Shown here: positions 33,568 through 43,091 of the stretch, one piece after another
Position numbering within the stretch: the first letter of the stretch is position 1
How the letters are laid out: every line of letters starts with the position of its first letter
Origin: Dyadobacter sp. CY345
GTDB taxonomy: Bacteria; Bacteroidota; Bacteroidia; Cytophagales; Spirosomataceae
DNA: 64,000 nucleotides
Assembly (NCBI RefSeq): GCF_021502725.1
Contig: NZ_JAKFFS010000004.1
Location: forward strand, 496,001 to 560,000
Direction of reading: 5' to 3'
Position numbers and translations under genes: made by a program
The notes under the pieces: generated by a model
Seen by the model: only the letters and a program-made list of their open reading frames with translations
The model's database searches: none
What the model was told of the DNA's origin: nothing

Positions 33568-35562
33568 TTATCCGATCACACTACCTAATTCTTTTGCAGC
33601 AGCCATGCTGATACCTTTATAAAATTTGTATTCGTTCAAAATCGCATTTTCCTGCTCTTCGGTTGTAGCTTTTTTAAGATTTTCCATACAAATTTTCATC
33701 TTTTCTTCGATGAATGCCTTTTTCAGGCGCAGGATATTGATGAAACTGCTTTTATCCAGAACGTCAAGTTCGGACGGAACGTAAATTTCGAATTTTTCTG
33801 TCCATAAAGAGCTCAGTTCATACTTACTGGTAAGCCAGCTGATGGTCAGATCGCGTATTTCAGACTCGTGATGATTTTGGAAATAGTCGGTTTTTAAAAC
33901 GATCTCCCGGCTATAATTTTCGCGAAATAATGTGAGCAGATGCTGGAAAACTGGATCTTGAAAATCAATTCCCTGAATTTCCCCCAAAACATAGGCACAA
34001 ACGGAAATGGTCGGTTCCAGCTCATTTGCACCATATAAAACCAAAAGCCTTATAAATGCCTCTTCCTGATAAAATAATTTTGAACATTGCGCCAGTTCTT
34101 CTTCTGTCTCTGACGGTACTGCTGGTGAATCTCCGGCAAATAAATCAGCAGGTGGGCCATCATCTATAAAAGAAATATCCTGCGGTCCCTGAGGAGACAA
34201 ATTTGAAGGTTTGCTACTCCCGCGTTCCTGAAGTTTGGGCTGCGTATGAAGTTTTCTAAGCAGTTTATTTCCTTCCGAAATAAGCATTTGCTCATCCACC
34301 TTCATCATTTCGGAGGTCCGGTGAAAAAACACCTGACGCTTAATAGCATCCGGAATTTTGATAATACTGTTCACAACTTCACCGATGACGGCGGCAAGTC
34401 TGAACGGATCATTGCCGGCATCCTGTAATAAGGTCTCTGTTTTGAACGTGATAAAGTCGCGTGAGGCCTTCTTCAAATATTCCTTAAAAGCTTCCGCACC
34501 CACCCGACGAACGTAACTGTCAGGGTCTTCACCATCCGGGAAAAGAACGACACTAACGTTCAGGCCTTCTTCAAGCACAAGATCAAGTCCACGTAAAGCG
34601 GCTTTTATCCCAGCCATATCCCCGTCATACAAAATGGTGATATTTGGTGTAAACCTTCCGATCAGCCTGATCTGTTCTGTCGTAAGCGATGTTCCGGAAG
34701 ACGCAACGACATTTTCAATTCCTGCCTGATGCAGTGAAATTACATCCGTATAACCTTCAACCAGATAACAGGCTTCCAGCTGTCTGATGGCATTTTTTGC
34801 CTGAAAAATTCCGTAAAGAATATCACTTTTGTGATAAACTTCGGTTTCCGGAGAGTTCAGATATTTAGGCTGAGACTTATCTGTTTTAAGAATCCGTGCT
34901 CCGAAAGCAATTACCTTTCCGGCAACGTTATGAATAGGGAAAATTACCCGACCTCGAAAACGGTCATAACCAACTGTCTGGCTCCCTTCCTTGTGTATCA
35001 GTAACCCGGCTTTTAGAAGAATATCGGCAGTATAACCTTTACTTAACGCCTCTTTTGTCAGCGCGTCCCAGGTATCAGTACTGTAACCTAATTCGAATTT
35101 TTTCTGGATATCATTCGTAAAACCTCTTTCACGAAAATAACTGACACCGATGGATTGGCCTTCATCGGTTTGAGTAAGCAGCTGCTGATAAAAGTTTTTT
35201 GCGAAATTCAGTATCAGATATAAACTTTCACGCACATTCTGACGCATCGCCTCCTCATCCGTAACTTCCTCATCCTGAACTTCGATCTGATATTTATTAG
35301 CAAGATACCGAAGTGCTTCTCCGTAACCGATTCCATCGATATCCATTACGAATTTGATAGCATCGCCGGCAGCTCCGCAACCAAAACATTTAAAAATCTG
35401 GCGTACCGGATTTACATTAAATGAAGGTGATTTTTCATTATGAAAAGGACAACAAGCAGAGTAATTGGCCCCTTTCTTTTTTAAAGATACAAAATCCCCA
35501 ACCACTTCCACAATGTCAGCAGCTTGTTTGATCCTCTCGACCGTTTCGGGATTAATGCGCAT
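33568..35562 (-). CDS. dnaG: DNA primase
   Basis: This 664-residue enzyme makes RNA primers for replication. It has an N-terminal CHC2 zinc finger with C38, H41, C59 and C62 (CPFHNEKSPSF, then FKCFGCGAAGD). The Toprim core has YLVEGYTDVISLHQAGIEN and LYDGDMAGIKAA, with the catalytic acidic residues. The N-terminal RNA polymerase domain and a C-terminal helicase-binding domain of about 140 residues follow. Length is normal. It stands alone upstream of the LysR gene; the 713 bases before it hold its promoter but I could not identify it. Confidence 0.96.
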   Translation of the reverse strand: MRINPETVERIKQAADIVEVVGDFVSLKKKGANYSACCPFHNEKSPSFNVNPVRQIFKCFGCGAAGDAIKFVMDIDGIGYGEALRYLANKYQIEVQDEEVTDEEAMRQNVRESLYLILNFAKNFYQQLLTQTDEGQSIGVSYFRERGFTNDIQKKFELGYSTDTWDALTKEALSKGYTADILLKAGLLIHKEGSQTVGYDRFRGRVIFPIHNVAGKVIAFGARILKTDKSQPKYLNSPETEVYHKSDILYGIFQAKNAIRQLEACYLVEGYTDVISLHQAGIENVVASSGTSLTTEQIRLIGRFTPNITILYDGDMAGIKAALRGLDLVLEEGLNVSVVLFPDGEDPDSYVRRVGAEAFKEYLKKASRDFITFKTETLLQDAGNDPFRLAAVIGEVVNSIIKIPDAIKRQVFFHRTSEMMKVDEQMLISEGNKLLRKLHTQPKLQERGSSKPSNLSPQGPQDISFIDDGPPADLFAGDSPAVPSETEEELAQCSKLFYQEEAFIRLLVLYGANELEPTISVCAYVLGEIQGIDFQDPVFQHLLTLFRENYSREIVLKTDYFQNHHESEIRDLTISWLTSKYELSSLWTEKFEIYVPSELDVLDKSSFINILRLKKAFIEEKMKICMENLKKATTEEQENAILNEYKFYKGISMAAAKELGSVIG

Positions 35563-36275
35563 TATTTATTTTCTTATTAATTATTTTATTAACTAAATGT
35601 AAAGCTTATCGAGATTACATAATCTAATCAAAATTCACATCTGGTAAACGAAGAATATGATAAACTTAATTGCAAAGTAAGCTTATCATTTTGAAATTAA
35701 GTAATCATAATAAGTCTCACGTCTACAAACAACAAAAAAGTAGATGGTATAATTGACTTTCCGGAAAACAAAGGATAAGTCGCCGATTTTAGCAGAAAGA
35801 AATTTTAACATTTGAAGAAGACACTGTTTTTAGGAGTATAAAATTTTTTCTCAGTGTAACTGGTAATCTTCTTGCAACTATATCAACGAAAATAGCGTTA
35901 TCTAATTCGAATCCCACCCGGAGCGCGGTAAATGTTTACAGATTTTAAAGCGCCGGGTGCATATTTGGGCATTCAGAGCAGAAGGTTGTTTACAAAATAA
36001 CTGAAAATTGAAGTAAAATTTTTTTTAGCAATTAAGTATTTTTGTTTCGCATTTCGCTTTTATTTAATAATTTCATTGTTTTAAGAGCGATAGCAATAAA
36101 ATCATAATCGAAAGTTTTTTTCTGATAACTTTAATGTGTTATTTTGCAATCTCTAAATAGGAATTCAATCAGATTTATTTGATATAAAAGATATTTAAAA
36201 TATAGTGTGTGTATAGTGTGAAACAGGGCATGAAAATTTTTTCATGTCTTTGTTTTTTTTAAGGGTTTCCGAAAA
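35563..36275. other. 713-base AT-rich region without a gene
   Basis: No reading frame with coding character is seen on either strand. The region holds the dnaG upstream sequence, a copy of the 14-mer tatagtgtgtgtat (36201-36214) and a hairpin whose T-run is on the plus strand (36221-36256). A TATTTTTG element at 36037-36044 could be a -7 box of a plus-strand transcript, but no TTG sits at the proper distance. Confidence 0.5.
36221..36256 (+). terminator. Hairpin with plus-strand T-run near the end of the polysaccharide cluster
   Basis: aaacagggcatgaaa can pair imperfectly with tttcatgtctttgttt and is followed by eight T on the plus strand. It would terminate plus-strand transcription, yet no plus-strand gene precedes it. 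As a terminator for the minus-strand ligase gene it is weaker. Confidence 0.4.
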
Positions 36276-37499
36276 TCATCTGGATAGGTTTTGCAAGCCA
36301 CGTGGCATAATCCAAATTACCATTGTATAAAGAAAAAAAATCTGACCTGGAATGAGATTGTATTCAACCCAGTTGATGATAAGCGTCGGGATAAAAAGAA
36401 TGATGTAAATTTTGATCCATTTTGCATTGACGGTTTTTACCAAAAAGTAAAAATTCCTCCCCAAAACGACTAGCATAAGAAATGCGCCCGATAATCCGGT
36501 TTCGGCCAACAGTCCAATAAAAGTATTATGCGCAGAAATTCCTTCCCGATTGTCAGTTCGAACACTGTTAATACGCTGCGCAGAGGCCAATCCTTCTCCA
36601 AAAACAGGTTTTTCGTAAAAACGATTTAAATAAATTTTCCATATCTTTTGTCGCTCCGAGTAAGAAGTTTCCTTTCTTCCCTTAATCAAACCAGACATTC
36701 GCTCTATTCTGTATTTCATGTAAGAATCAGGTAAGGATTTTATGACTTTCTCGCCGGTTGATGAACTTAGTAGAATGTAGAAGAATATAAACAGTGATGT
36801 AATAATCAGAATTTGAGGAGTTTTTGGGGGAATGAAAATAAGAATTGACGCTAAAATGAGTGCAAAAAGCGGACTGCGACGTGCTGAGAAATATACTGTC
36901 ACCACGCATACTAAAAATATGCAGAGAAAATAAACTTTTTTAAACAGGCTTTCTGTTGTAAATCTCATTTTTAAAACTGCCAAAATTCCCAAAACCATCG
37001 TTGGATACGCCCAGAAAGTATTTGATGAGAAAATAATCTGGTACATACCGCCATGCGGTTTCATAAATATGATCGTTGCAATGTCCAGAATAAGAATCAC
37101 AAAATTTCCTGCCCATAGAACATTGAGCGTTGTTAGTAAAAATTCGGATTTCGTGCCGGAGATAATGGAGGAGTATGAGATAAAAAGCAAAATTGACATT
37201 AAGGAAAATAAAGTCCAGGTGCCGTAAAAGAGATAACTGGCTACATCAAGACTAAGCAAACTGGAAATCATCCAGCTGATACCAAGCAGAACGATATCAA
37301 AATTGTCAGTTAAAATTCTGGAAGTGAGTTTTGGATTTATCCGGAGACAATAACCAATAATCCACGCAGGTATAAAAAGCCGGATGTAAGGTGCAAGTTT
37401 GAGATATACCGGCACATTCTCAATCCCGTAAATTGAGTATCTGAAAAATGAATAGTTTCCTATCGTCAGGAAAAAGAAAAGGATTACAGGAAATATCAC
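36276..37499 (-). CDS. O-antigen ligase/polymerase-type membrane protein
   Basis: This 407-residue protein with about ten membrane helices carries the O-antigen ligase region: a large periplasmic loop with KPVFGEGLASAQ and ISAHNTFIGLLAETG (about residues 285-330). Start GTG 37499 gives a 4-base overlap (GTGA) with the upstream glycosyltransferase; a GTG at 37544 would add 15 residues and overlap 49 bases. It is the last gene of the cluster. Next to an ABC exporter it could be a WaaL-like ligase joining polysaccharide to lipid A, or a Wzy polymerase; sequence alone does not decide. Confidence 0.82.
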   Translation of the reverse strand: MIFPVILFFFLTIGNYSFFRYSIYGIENVPVYLKLAPYIRLFIPAWIIGYCLRINPKLTSRILTDNFDIVLLGISWMISSLLSLDVASYLFYGTWTLFSLMSILLFISYSSIISGTKSEFLLTTLNVLWAGNFVILILDIATIIFMKPHGGMYQIIFSSNTFWAYPTMVLGILAVLKMRFTTESLFKKVYFLCIFLVCVVTVYFSARRSPLFALILASILIFIPPKTPQILIITSLFIFFYILLSSSTGEKVIKSLPDSYMKYRIERMSGLIKGRKETSYSERQKIWKIYLNRFYEKPVFGEGLASAQRINSVRTDNREGISAHNTFIGLLAETGLSGAFLMLVVLGRNFYFLVKTVNAKWIKIYIILFIPTLIINWVEYNLIPGQIFFLYTMVIWIMPRGLQNLSR

Positions 37500-38638
37500 A
37501 TTATTCCGGATCCTTCGGGCGACAATTTGTTTTGCTGTAAGCACATGACCAGGTTTTTATATTCTGTTGTAATCAGGTAGTGATGTTCCGGGACTTTTAG
37601 CAGTGATCGTCTGGCGGTTAATAAAAAGTTTGGTGTCAAGACTGAACTCAGTCGCGAAGCAGCCTGCTTTATATTAGCCAGGTCTATTTCAATCGCAACA
37701 TTTTCCAGCATTTTGGCTTGTTTTGCGTCTGCACTGTTTTTTTGTAGGATTAAAGGTTTATGGAAAAATAAACTTTCATAATAGCGGTTTGTTCGTGCCC
37801 AAAGATGATTTCCAACGTTATTATTCGAAAATGGATAAGCCGCCCAAACGATATCAACATTGTTGTAGATTTTTGATAAATCGTCCGGAACATGATATGA
37901 TCCCAAATATTGGATGTTCTCTAAGTCTTGGATTCGCTTTTCAAAATCGCTGGTGGCTGCCATGAAAATTCCCTGTAGAATAATTTCAAACTGATTCTCA
38001 CTGGCTAGAAGAATAAGACAATCCAAAGATGCGCGGCAGCGTAAAACACCAAAATATCCGATTTTTATCTTCGGTGAAACTATGCTTGTTTGTCTCTCAA
38101 ATTTCCCTGGCAATTGATCGTAATGGACTTTATTCTCAATAATTCGAAAATCTTGCAGCTTGATTTTTCGGAATTTGATGAAGTATTCAGTTATGAATTC
38201 TGGTGATGTGGCAACCAGCAGGTTTATTCTTGGTATCGCCAATTTCTCGAAAAACCGAATTGATTTCCCCCAAATGCCTGACGAAAAAAAAACTTCGCGG
38301 ATGTCCGGCACTTCATATATAATGAAGACATTTCTGAGAGAAAAGACTTTGAACAGCACAACGACAAGCGCCAAATCAAAGCCGTATACGTAAGCTATTT
38401 GATTGGATTTAAGATTTTTAATCAGTTGAAAAAGGAGGGAAAAATATGTTTTCGGACGTTTTGCATAAGAAGCATGATCGACTTTACCGATCCATTTTGG
38501 GATTATGTCAGTTTTTACCGGATAATAATTTCTGAATACAGCAAGACAATCAATTTGAAATCCTGACTGTGTTAGGGCTTTCAACCTGGTTTGCTGATGC
38601 GCATCTGCCCAGTTATTGGATATAAACGTCATTCTCAT
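37496..38638 (-). CDS. Glycosyltransferase, GT-B fold (probably GT4-like)
   Basis: This 380-residue cytoplasmic protein shows a GT-B pattern: an N-terminal half beginning MRMTFISNNWADAHQQTR, then a C-terminal half with KIGYFGVLRCRASLDCLIL and NNVDIVWAAYPFSNNN. The acceptor/donor specificity cannot be told. The C-terminal donor site lacks the classic GT4 E-x7-E motif in obvious form, so the exact family is uncertain. It overlaps the upstream gene by 4 bases (ATGA). Confidence 0.7.
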   Translation of the reverse strand: MRMTFISNNWADAHQQTRLKALTQSGFQIDCLAVFRNYYPVKTDIIPKWIGKVDHASYAKRPKTYFSLLFQLIKNLKSNQIAYVYGFDLALVVVLFKVFSLRNVFIIYEVPDIREVFFSSGIWGKSIRFFEKLAIPRINLLVATSPEFITEYFIKFRKIKLQDFRIIENKVHYDQLPGKFERQTSIVSPKIKIGYFGVLRCRASLDCLILLASENQFEIILQGIFMAATSDFEKRIQDLENIQYLGSYHVPDDLSKIYNNVDIVWAAYPFSNNNVGNHLWARTNRYYESLFFHKPLILQKNSADAKQAKMLENVAIEIDLANIKQAASRLSSVLTPNFLLTARRSLLKVPEHHYLITTEYKNLVMCLQQNKLSPEGSGIM

Positions 38639-39768
38639 GATTTGTATTGATTGAGAATGTTCAGAAAATTGTTTAAAACTTGTGTCTGAGAAAAGTGGGA
38701 TTTAACAAATGCAAAGCCATTTTTTTGTTTTTGCAATCGCTGTTCGGGATGTTCAATTACATATTGAATTGTTTGTGCAAGAATCTCCGGGTTTCCCGGA
38801 TCCACCATCCAGCCATTATTCCCCCCATCTAAAACTTCTGGTATCCCGCCGACATTCGTAGAAATAACGGCTAAACCATTTGCAAGTGCTTCTAAATTCG
38901 CAACGCCAAAGGCTTCCATACGCGACGGAACAACAAAAAGATGACTCGCCTTCATATAGTTTTGAACTTCGAGCTGGTTTTGCAGTCCGACAAAAATGAT
39001 GTTGATATTGGAAGAAATATTTTTTTCGAGAATTTTTTCTTTTTGGGAATGCGGAGGGCCAATGATCTGTAAATCAAATTTGTATATTTTCAACATACCA
39101 AGTGCACAGATCAGATCAAAAAGCCCTCCGCGGATATAATCTGATTTAACAAATAGTATTCTAATAGGAAAGTCAGAATTAATAGTCCCAAATTCAGGTA
39201 CGCTGTTAATCCTGACACCTTTGTGTAAAATGTGGAGTTTAGCATCTTCGGCACCATATTTTTTTATAACTAAATCAAACAAATACTTCGAATTAACAAT
39301 GATACCACTTTCAAACCTGCATGCTAACTTCTCTAAATGGTGAAAGATCACATGACGAAGCCAAGTTCTTGAGTTATCAAAATTCATTTTGGAAACGCAT
39401 AAACTATTATCGTCGTTGATCATCCCTAAAACAGGAATATCCAGTGTCAAAGCTGACCAGATTCCCGTTATTGCGTTGTTAAAAACTACGATATCAAATG
39501 CAAAACTTCTGCGAATCCTGACGCAGGCCTTGTAATATGGAAACATCCTATACACAAATCCCCAGAATTTAGTGAAAATATTAAGTTGAAGGTCAAGTCT
39601 GATCACATGCTCAGATTCATGATTTTTTGCTCCAACGGATACGTTTTCAGTCAAAATCTTAATCTCGACATCATGAAACATTTTATTCATTTCGAGCAAA
39701 TAATTAGCGAATTTTGAAGGACCGTTGGAGACATCCTCAAATGTATTCGTGACGAAAAGTATCTTCAT
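38635..39768 (-). CDS. Family 4 glycosyltransferase
   Basis: This 377-residue GT-B enzyme begins MKILFVTNTFEDVSNG. It has the GT4 donor-binding stretch PSRMEAFGVANLEALANGLA, then VGGIPEVLDGGNNGWMVDP, which includes the retaining E-x7-E motif. It should transfer a nucleotide sugar onto the growing surface glycan. It overlaps the upstream gene by 32 bases. Confidence 0.88.
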   Translation of the reverse strand: MKILFVTNTFEDVSNGPSKFANYLLEMNKMFHDVEIKILTENVSVGAKNHESEHVIRLDLQLNIFTKFWGFVYRMFPYYKACVRIRRSFAFDIVVFNNAITGIWSALTLDIPVLGMINDDNSLCVSKMNFDNSRTWLRHVIFHHLEKLACRFESGIIVNSKYLFDLVIKKYGAEDAKLHILHKGVRINSVPEFGTINSDFPIRILFVKSDYIRGGLFDLICALGMLKIYKFDLQIIGPPHSQKEKILEKNISSNINIIFVGLQNQLEVQNYMKASHLFVVPSRMEAFGVANLEALANGLAVISTNVGGIPEVLDGGNNGWMVDPGNPEILAQTIQYVIEHPEQRLQKQKNGFAFVKSHFSQTQVLNNFLNILNQYKS

Positions 39769-40828
39769 TTGCTGGGATTTTTACCTTTTGGAACAATGTC
39801 AGTAAATCGAAGTAATACGCTGAATCTGCTATTTTAAAGTTCTGATTTCCAATTGAATCAAGATCAAGCTGTTTAGCTCTGCACATAAGATCAGCGAGTT
39901 GGGTCGAATCCTCGAATAGAAGAAAATGCTGGTGAGCCAGCAACGAGCTAATTGCTTCCGTAGCTAACGTGATGACCGGTTTTGCAAAAGATAAAGAAAG
40001 ATCGATCGATCCTGAATGATCTATTCTGGTGAATGGAAGCACGACAATATCAGCGGCGTTGAAAAAATACTGAACGCTGTCTTTCTCAATAAACTCATTG
40101 TGCCAGATAATATTAGGGTGTATGGCCGACAGATTTTTTAGTTTTAACAAATATTCTTTATCAAGATTTTCACCGGCAATGATTAAATAATCGTTGTGCT
40201 TAATTATTTCTAAAAATGCCCGGATCAGGTCTTCGATGCCTTTATAAGGCTCAATTCGACCGAAAAACAGATATAGGAAATCTTTTTCCTTGAAACCCAG
40301 ATTAAGCCGGCTGTCTCTTTTTGTTGATGTGTTCGGGTAATAATGATGAAAAGGAACATCCTGAATTACAAATATTCGCTCTGGCGAAATATTGAATATT
40401 TGTATAATCTCTCTCTTTACCGCCTCGGAATATACGCGAATTTTGGTACAGCGTGAAAGGAAAAAACAATAGATGACCTTTTCCAGTTTTAAACTTAACC
40501 CTTTGTGGTTCTGGATATTGTGAACTGTATGTATGATCGGTATGGCCTTGATGTAATGCAGATAAATAATTTCCAAAAGGAAAACTATCGATTTTAAAAG
40601 AGTTGTCAACAAGCTTTTGCCCAAAATAAAACTGTGCACCCAATCGAAGTAAACTACGTCTGGATTCGTTTTATTAACCGCGGAGTATATGCTAAACAGT
40701 TTTAATTTTTGGGCAACAAAAACATTCAATCCATTCTTTCGAAGGAAATCGATCAGTAGATACTGAAAAGGGTTTTTCGTACCTGCGTCTGGTAAAATCA
40801 GAATTTTCCTGAAATAAGTATGTGTCAA
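39737..40828 (-). CDS. Glycosyltransferase, GT4-like
   Basis: This 363-residue GT-B enzyme contains YLFFGRIEPYKGIEDLIRAF and DIVVLPFTRIDHSGSIDLSL. The first is the typical start of the C-terminal Rossmann domain in GT4 enzymes. The start is TTG 40828 (protein begins THTYFRKILILPDAG), which gives a 4-base TTGA overlap with the upstream gene. Sugar specificity is unknown. Confidence 0.8.
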   Translation of the reverse strand: MTHTYFRKILILPDAGTKNPFQYLLIDFLRKNGLNVFVAQKLKLFSIYSAVNKTNPDVVYFDWVHSFILGKSLLTTLLKSIVFLLEIIYLHYIKAIPIIHTVHNIQNHKGLSLKLEKVIYCFFLSRCTKIRVYSEAVKREIIQIFNISPERIFVIQDVPFHHYYPNTSTKRDSRLNLGFKEKDFLYLFFGRIEPYKGIEDLIRAFLEIIKHNDYLIIAGENLDKEYLLKLKNLSAIHPNIIWHNEFIEKDSVQYFFNAADIVVLPFTRIDHSGSIDLSLSFAKPVITLATEAISSLLAHQHFLLFEDSTQLADLMCRAKQLDLDSIGNQNFKIADSAYYFDLLTLFQKVKIPANEDTFRHEYI

Positions 40829-41766
40829 TGCGTGCGATTTTTTTGCTTTATGATATAGTCAAGTCCTTCCAACTCATACCCATAGCGAATTCTTCCAACA
40901 TAATGTTTGCATATACTCGCCTCCGGATATTTCTCAAAACTGACATCATAGCCAGTTGGGAAATGTTCCGTTTTGGCGTCAGAAGTTCCTGCGAGCATCG
41001 CGCAAATGGTTTGTTCCAGACGGTAATCCGATAAATAAGGAAACAGAAAGCTTTGTTTTAACCATGATTCAATCCTTTCGAAATCAAAGTCCTTCCTGTT
41101 CATTGCCCACAAACCTGAATTAATTTTTGACGGAATTTTAATCCCTAACGCTGCATAAATGTTATCTGGATTTGTTACATAGGCGTTTGCGATATCTTTG
41201 TTAAAAATATTTGACTCCGTTTTCTCATTCAACGATCGAAAGAATTCTGCCGGATATTGAAAAAATAAAATGTCAGAGTCCATATAGCCAATGCGTTCAT
41301 GTCCAGAAAAAAGGGGAACGTCTATCAGCTTCATGGCCAAAACCTGCTTCCTGCGAAATTTCATCATGGCAGGAAAAGGCAATAGCGCCTGTTCAATGAT
41401 TTTATCCGCTATTTTCCTTCGAATGAGTTTAATGCCAGGCAAATAGGTATTAATTTTTGTTTCGATCTGATCGTCAATTGACCCGTCATCATGGAAAATA
41501 AATTTGTGTCCTTTGTTGCCTAAATAATTGATCATCATAGCAGAAATTATTGCCATTTCATGATCTCTTTTACAAATCAAAATATGGATACCTGGTTGAT
41601 TTGGATCTTCATTTCTGAAAATTAGCATATCTCTTAACATTTTCTGACGAAGTTGTTTCCGACCTATCAGACGCATCTCATTCAGCAATCGCAGTGATAT
41701 TTTGCTCACAATATTAGAATGTGAAACCAAGGGAACCAGAGGTTTTGAGATCAGTTTTATCTTCAA
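40825..41766 (-). CDS. Putative glycosyltransferase of GT-A type (divergent)
   Basis: This 313-residue protein has a DSDILFF motif (about residue 168) in GYMDSDILFFQYPAEFF. A DxD-type metal-binding pattern of this kind is typical of GT-A enzymes such as GT8. Further on is KINSGLWAMNRKDFDF, also seen in nucleotide-sugar transferases. The start appears to be TTG 41766, only 3 bases after the previous stop; an ATG at 41676 is possible. Exact family unknown; transferase role is inferred from the motif and neighbours. Confidence 0.6.
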   Translation of the reverse strand: MKIKLISKPLVPLVSHSNIVSKISLRLLNEMRLIGRKQLRQKMLRDMLIFRNEDPNQPGIHILICKRDHEMAIISAMMINYLGNKGHKFIFHDDGSIDDQIETKINTYLPGIKLIRRKIADKIIEQALLPFPAMMKFRRKQVLAMKLIDVPLFSGHERIGYMDSDILFFQYPAEFFRSLNEKTESNIFNKDIANAYVTNPDNIYAALGIKIPSKINSGLWAMNRKDFDFERIESWLKQSFLFPYLSDYRLEQTICAMLAGTSDAKTEHFPTGYDVSFEKYPEASICKHYVGRIRYGYELEGLDYIIKQKNRTH

Positions 41767-41768
41767 TT

Positions 41769-43061
41769 TTAATGCAATTGTATAAGATCCAGTAGTTTTT
41801 TAGACAGGGCTTCAAAGGATTGAAGCTTCATCATGTTTTTAAGTTTTTCGTTGTTGTATAAATCCTTTTTTTCTGAAATATTTCTTAGGACAACCGACAA
41901 TTCTTCTTTGTTTTTTATCACGTTGGATCCTGTTCCGCTGTTAAGATATTTGTCGTTTTGGTATTGATGAACAAACCCGTCTAACAGTTTATCCTTTTTA
42001 GAATCTGCGAAATCAATCAAAAAAGAAGGCGTGTCAAAATAGCCGGCTTCATATCCCATAGTTGTCCCAAAGTGAAAAAAAACCTGTGCGTCTCGGATTT
42101 TGATAAACTTTTCAATTCTGGAATCGTTGCTTTGGTTTGACTGGACATCATCCAGTATTACGTTGGAAAATTGACTTAGAGAATCGTACACACCAGCGTT
42201 TTTCATAAATGGATATGGCCTGATCACAAGCTTCCATTGAGGCAAAATCTCCAAAAGTTGTGCTGCAATCTGCCCGCAATATTTAATTTCTTGTCTTGCT
42301 AAACGTTCATAACCTGTCGCACAGCCCAGATATATATAAGGAGAATTGATGGCAGGCGGATGTTGAAAAATTTCGTCGGAGGCGAAAAAACCGTTGATGT
42401 AGGCAAATTGTGTTGCTCCCCAGACATGAATTTTCTTACGGTCAATTCCTTGTAAAAGAATTAAATCATCTTTTATTCCAGGATTCCAGACCAAATAATT
42501 TACGCGTTTGCTGAACGTTTTCATTTTACAAGGATGATCCCAGCTATACACATACACACACAATGGTTTGTTTTGTTTAATGATTTTTGCAAACATCCAG
42601 TCGTGATAAATTTCAGTGAAACACAAAAAAACATCAATTTCAGCCGATATTTTTAAATGAGATTTTATCAATAATAAACCATTCAGAAAATGATCATATG
42701 TTAGAAAATCAGGTGTTACTTTGCACATTTGGAGCAAAAAACTTGTTATGAATTGTTGTGCGGTTTTCAGATCAGGATTTAATAATTTAATCCGTTCGGT
42801 CATATAGTAGTTATACCGGCTTTCAGGAATTTGTCCAAAAAGAAGATACAAGTATTGCCAAAGTATGATTAAGGCCTTCTTGAAACCGCTAAAATCTGGG
42901 ATTTGAATAACCTGAATCTCGGCCCCCAATATTTTCTTGAACTTGCCTTCATCATTTTGACGGGTATAGACAATGATTTCATGTTCAACTGCCAGACGCC
43001 GAAGCACCTCGACGATGTCCTGCCTTGAATCCAGATATTGCGCAAGGACACCAATCTTCAT
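41769..43061 (-). CDS. Putative GT-B transferase, family unclear
   Basis: This 430-residue protein begins MKIGVLAQYLDSRQDIVEVL, like a GT-B N-terminal domain. It has YSWDHPCK in the centre and a C-terminal VIRPYPFMKNAGVY and FHFGTTMGYEAGYFDTPSFL, resembling the acceptor-side fold of epimerase- or CDP-glycerol transferase-type proteins. I did not recognise a named family. It sits among glycosyltransferases and probably adds a sugar or a phosphate-linked group. Confidence 0.55.
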   Translation of the reverse strand: MKIGVLAQYLDSRQDIVEVLRRLAVEHEIIVYTRQNDEGKFKKILGAEIQVIQIPDFSGFKKALIILWQYLYLLFGQIPESRYNYYMTERIKLLNPDLKTAQQFITSFLLQMCKVTPDFLTYDHFLNGLLLIKSHLKISAEIDVFLCFTEIYHDWMFAKIIKQNKPLCVYVYSWDHPCKMKTFSKRVNYLVWNPGIKDDLILLQGIDRKKIHVWGATQFAYINGFFASDEIFQHPPAINSPYIYLGCATGYERLARQEIKYCGQIAAQLLEILPQWKLVIRPYPFMKNAGVYDSLSQFSNVILDDVQSNQSNDSRIEKFIKIRDAQVFFHFGTTMGYEAGYFDTPSFLIDFADSKKDKLLDGFVHQYQNDKYLNSGTGSNVIKNKEELSVVLRNISEKKDLYNNEKLKNMMKLQSFEALSKKLLDLIQLH

Positions 43062-43091
43062 AAGTCAGTCGTTACAGTTAAAAAAACATGT

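Noticed and set aside
37499..37544. Longer ligase/polymerase start at GTG 37544
   Set aside because: A 49-base overlap is less likely than the 4-base GTGA coupling at 37499, although both begin with GTG and either is possible.
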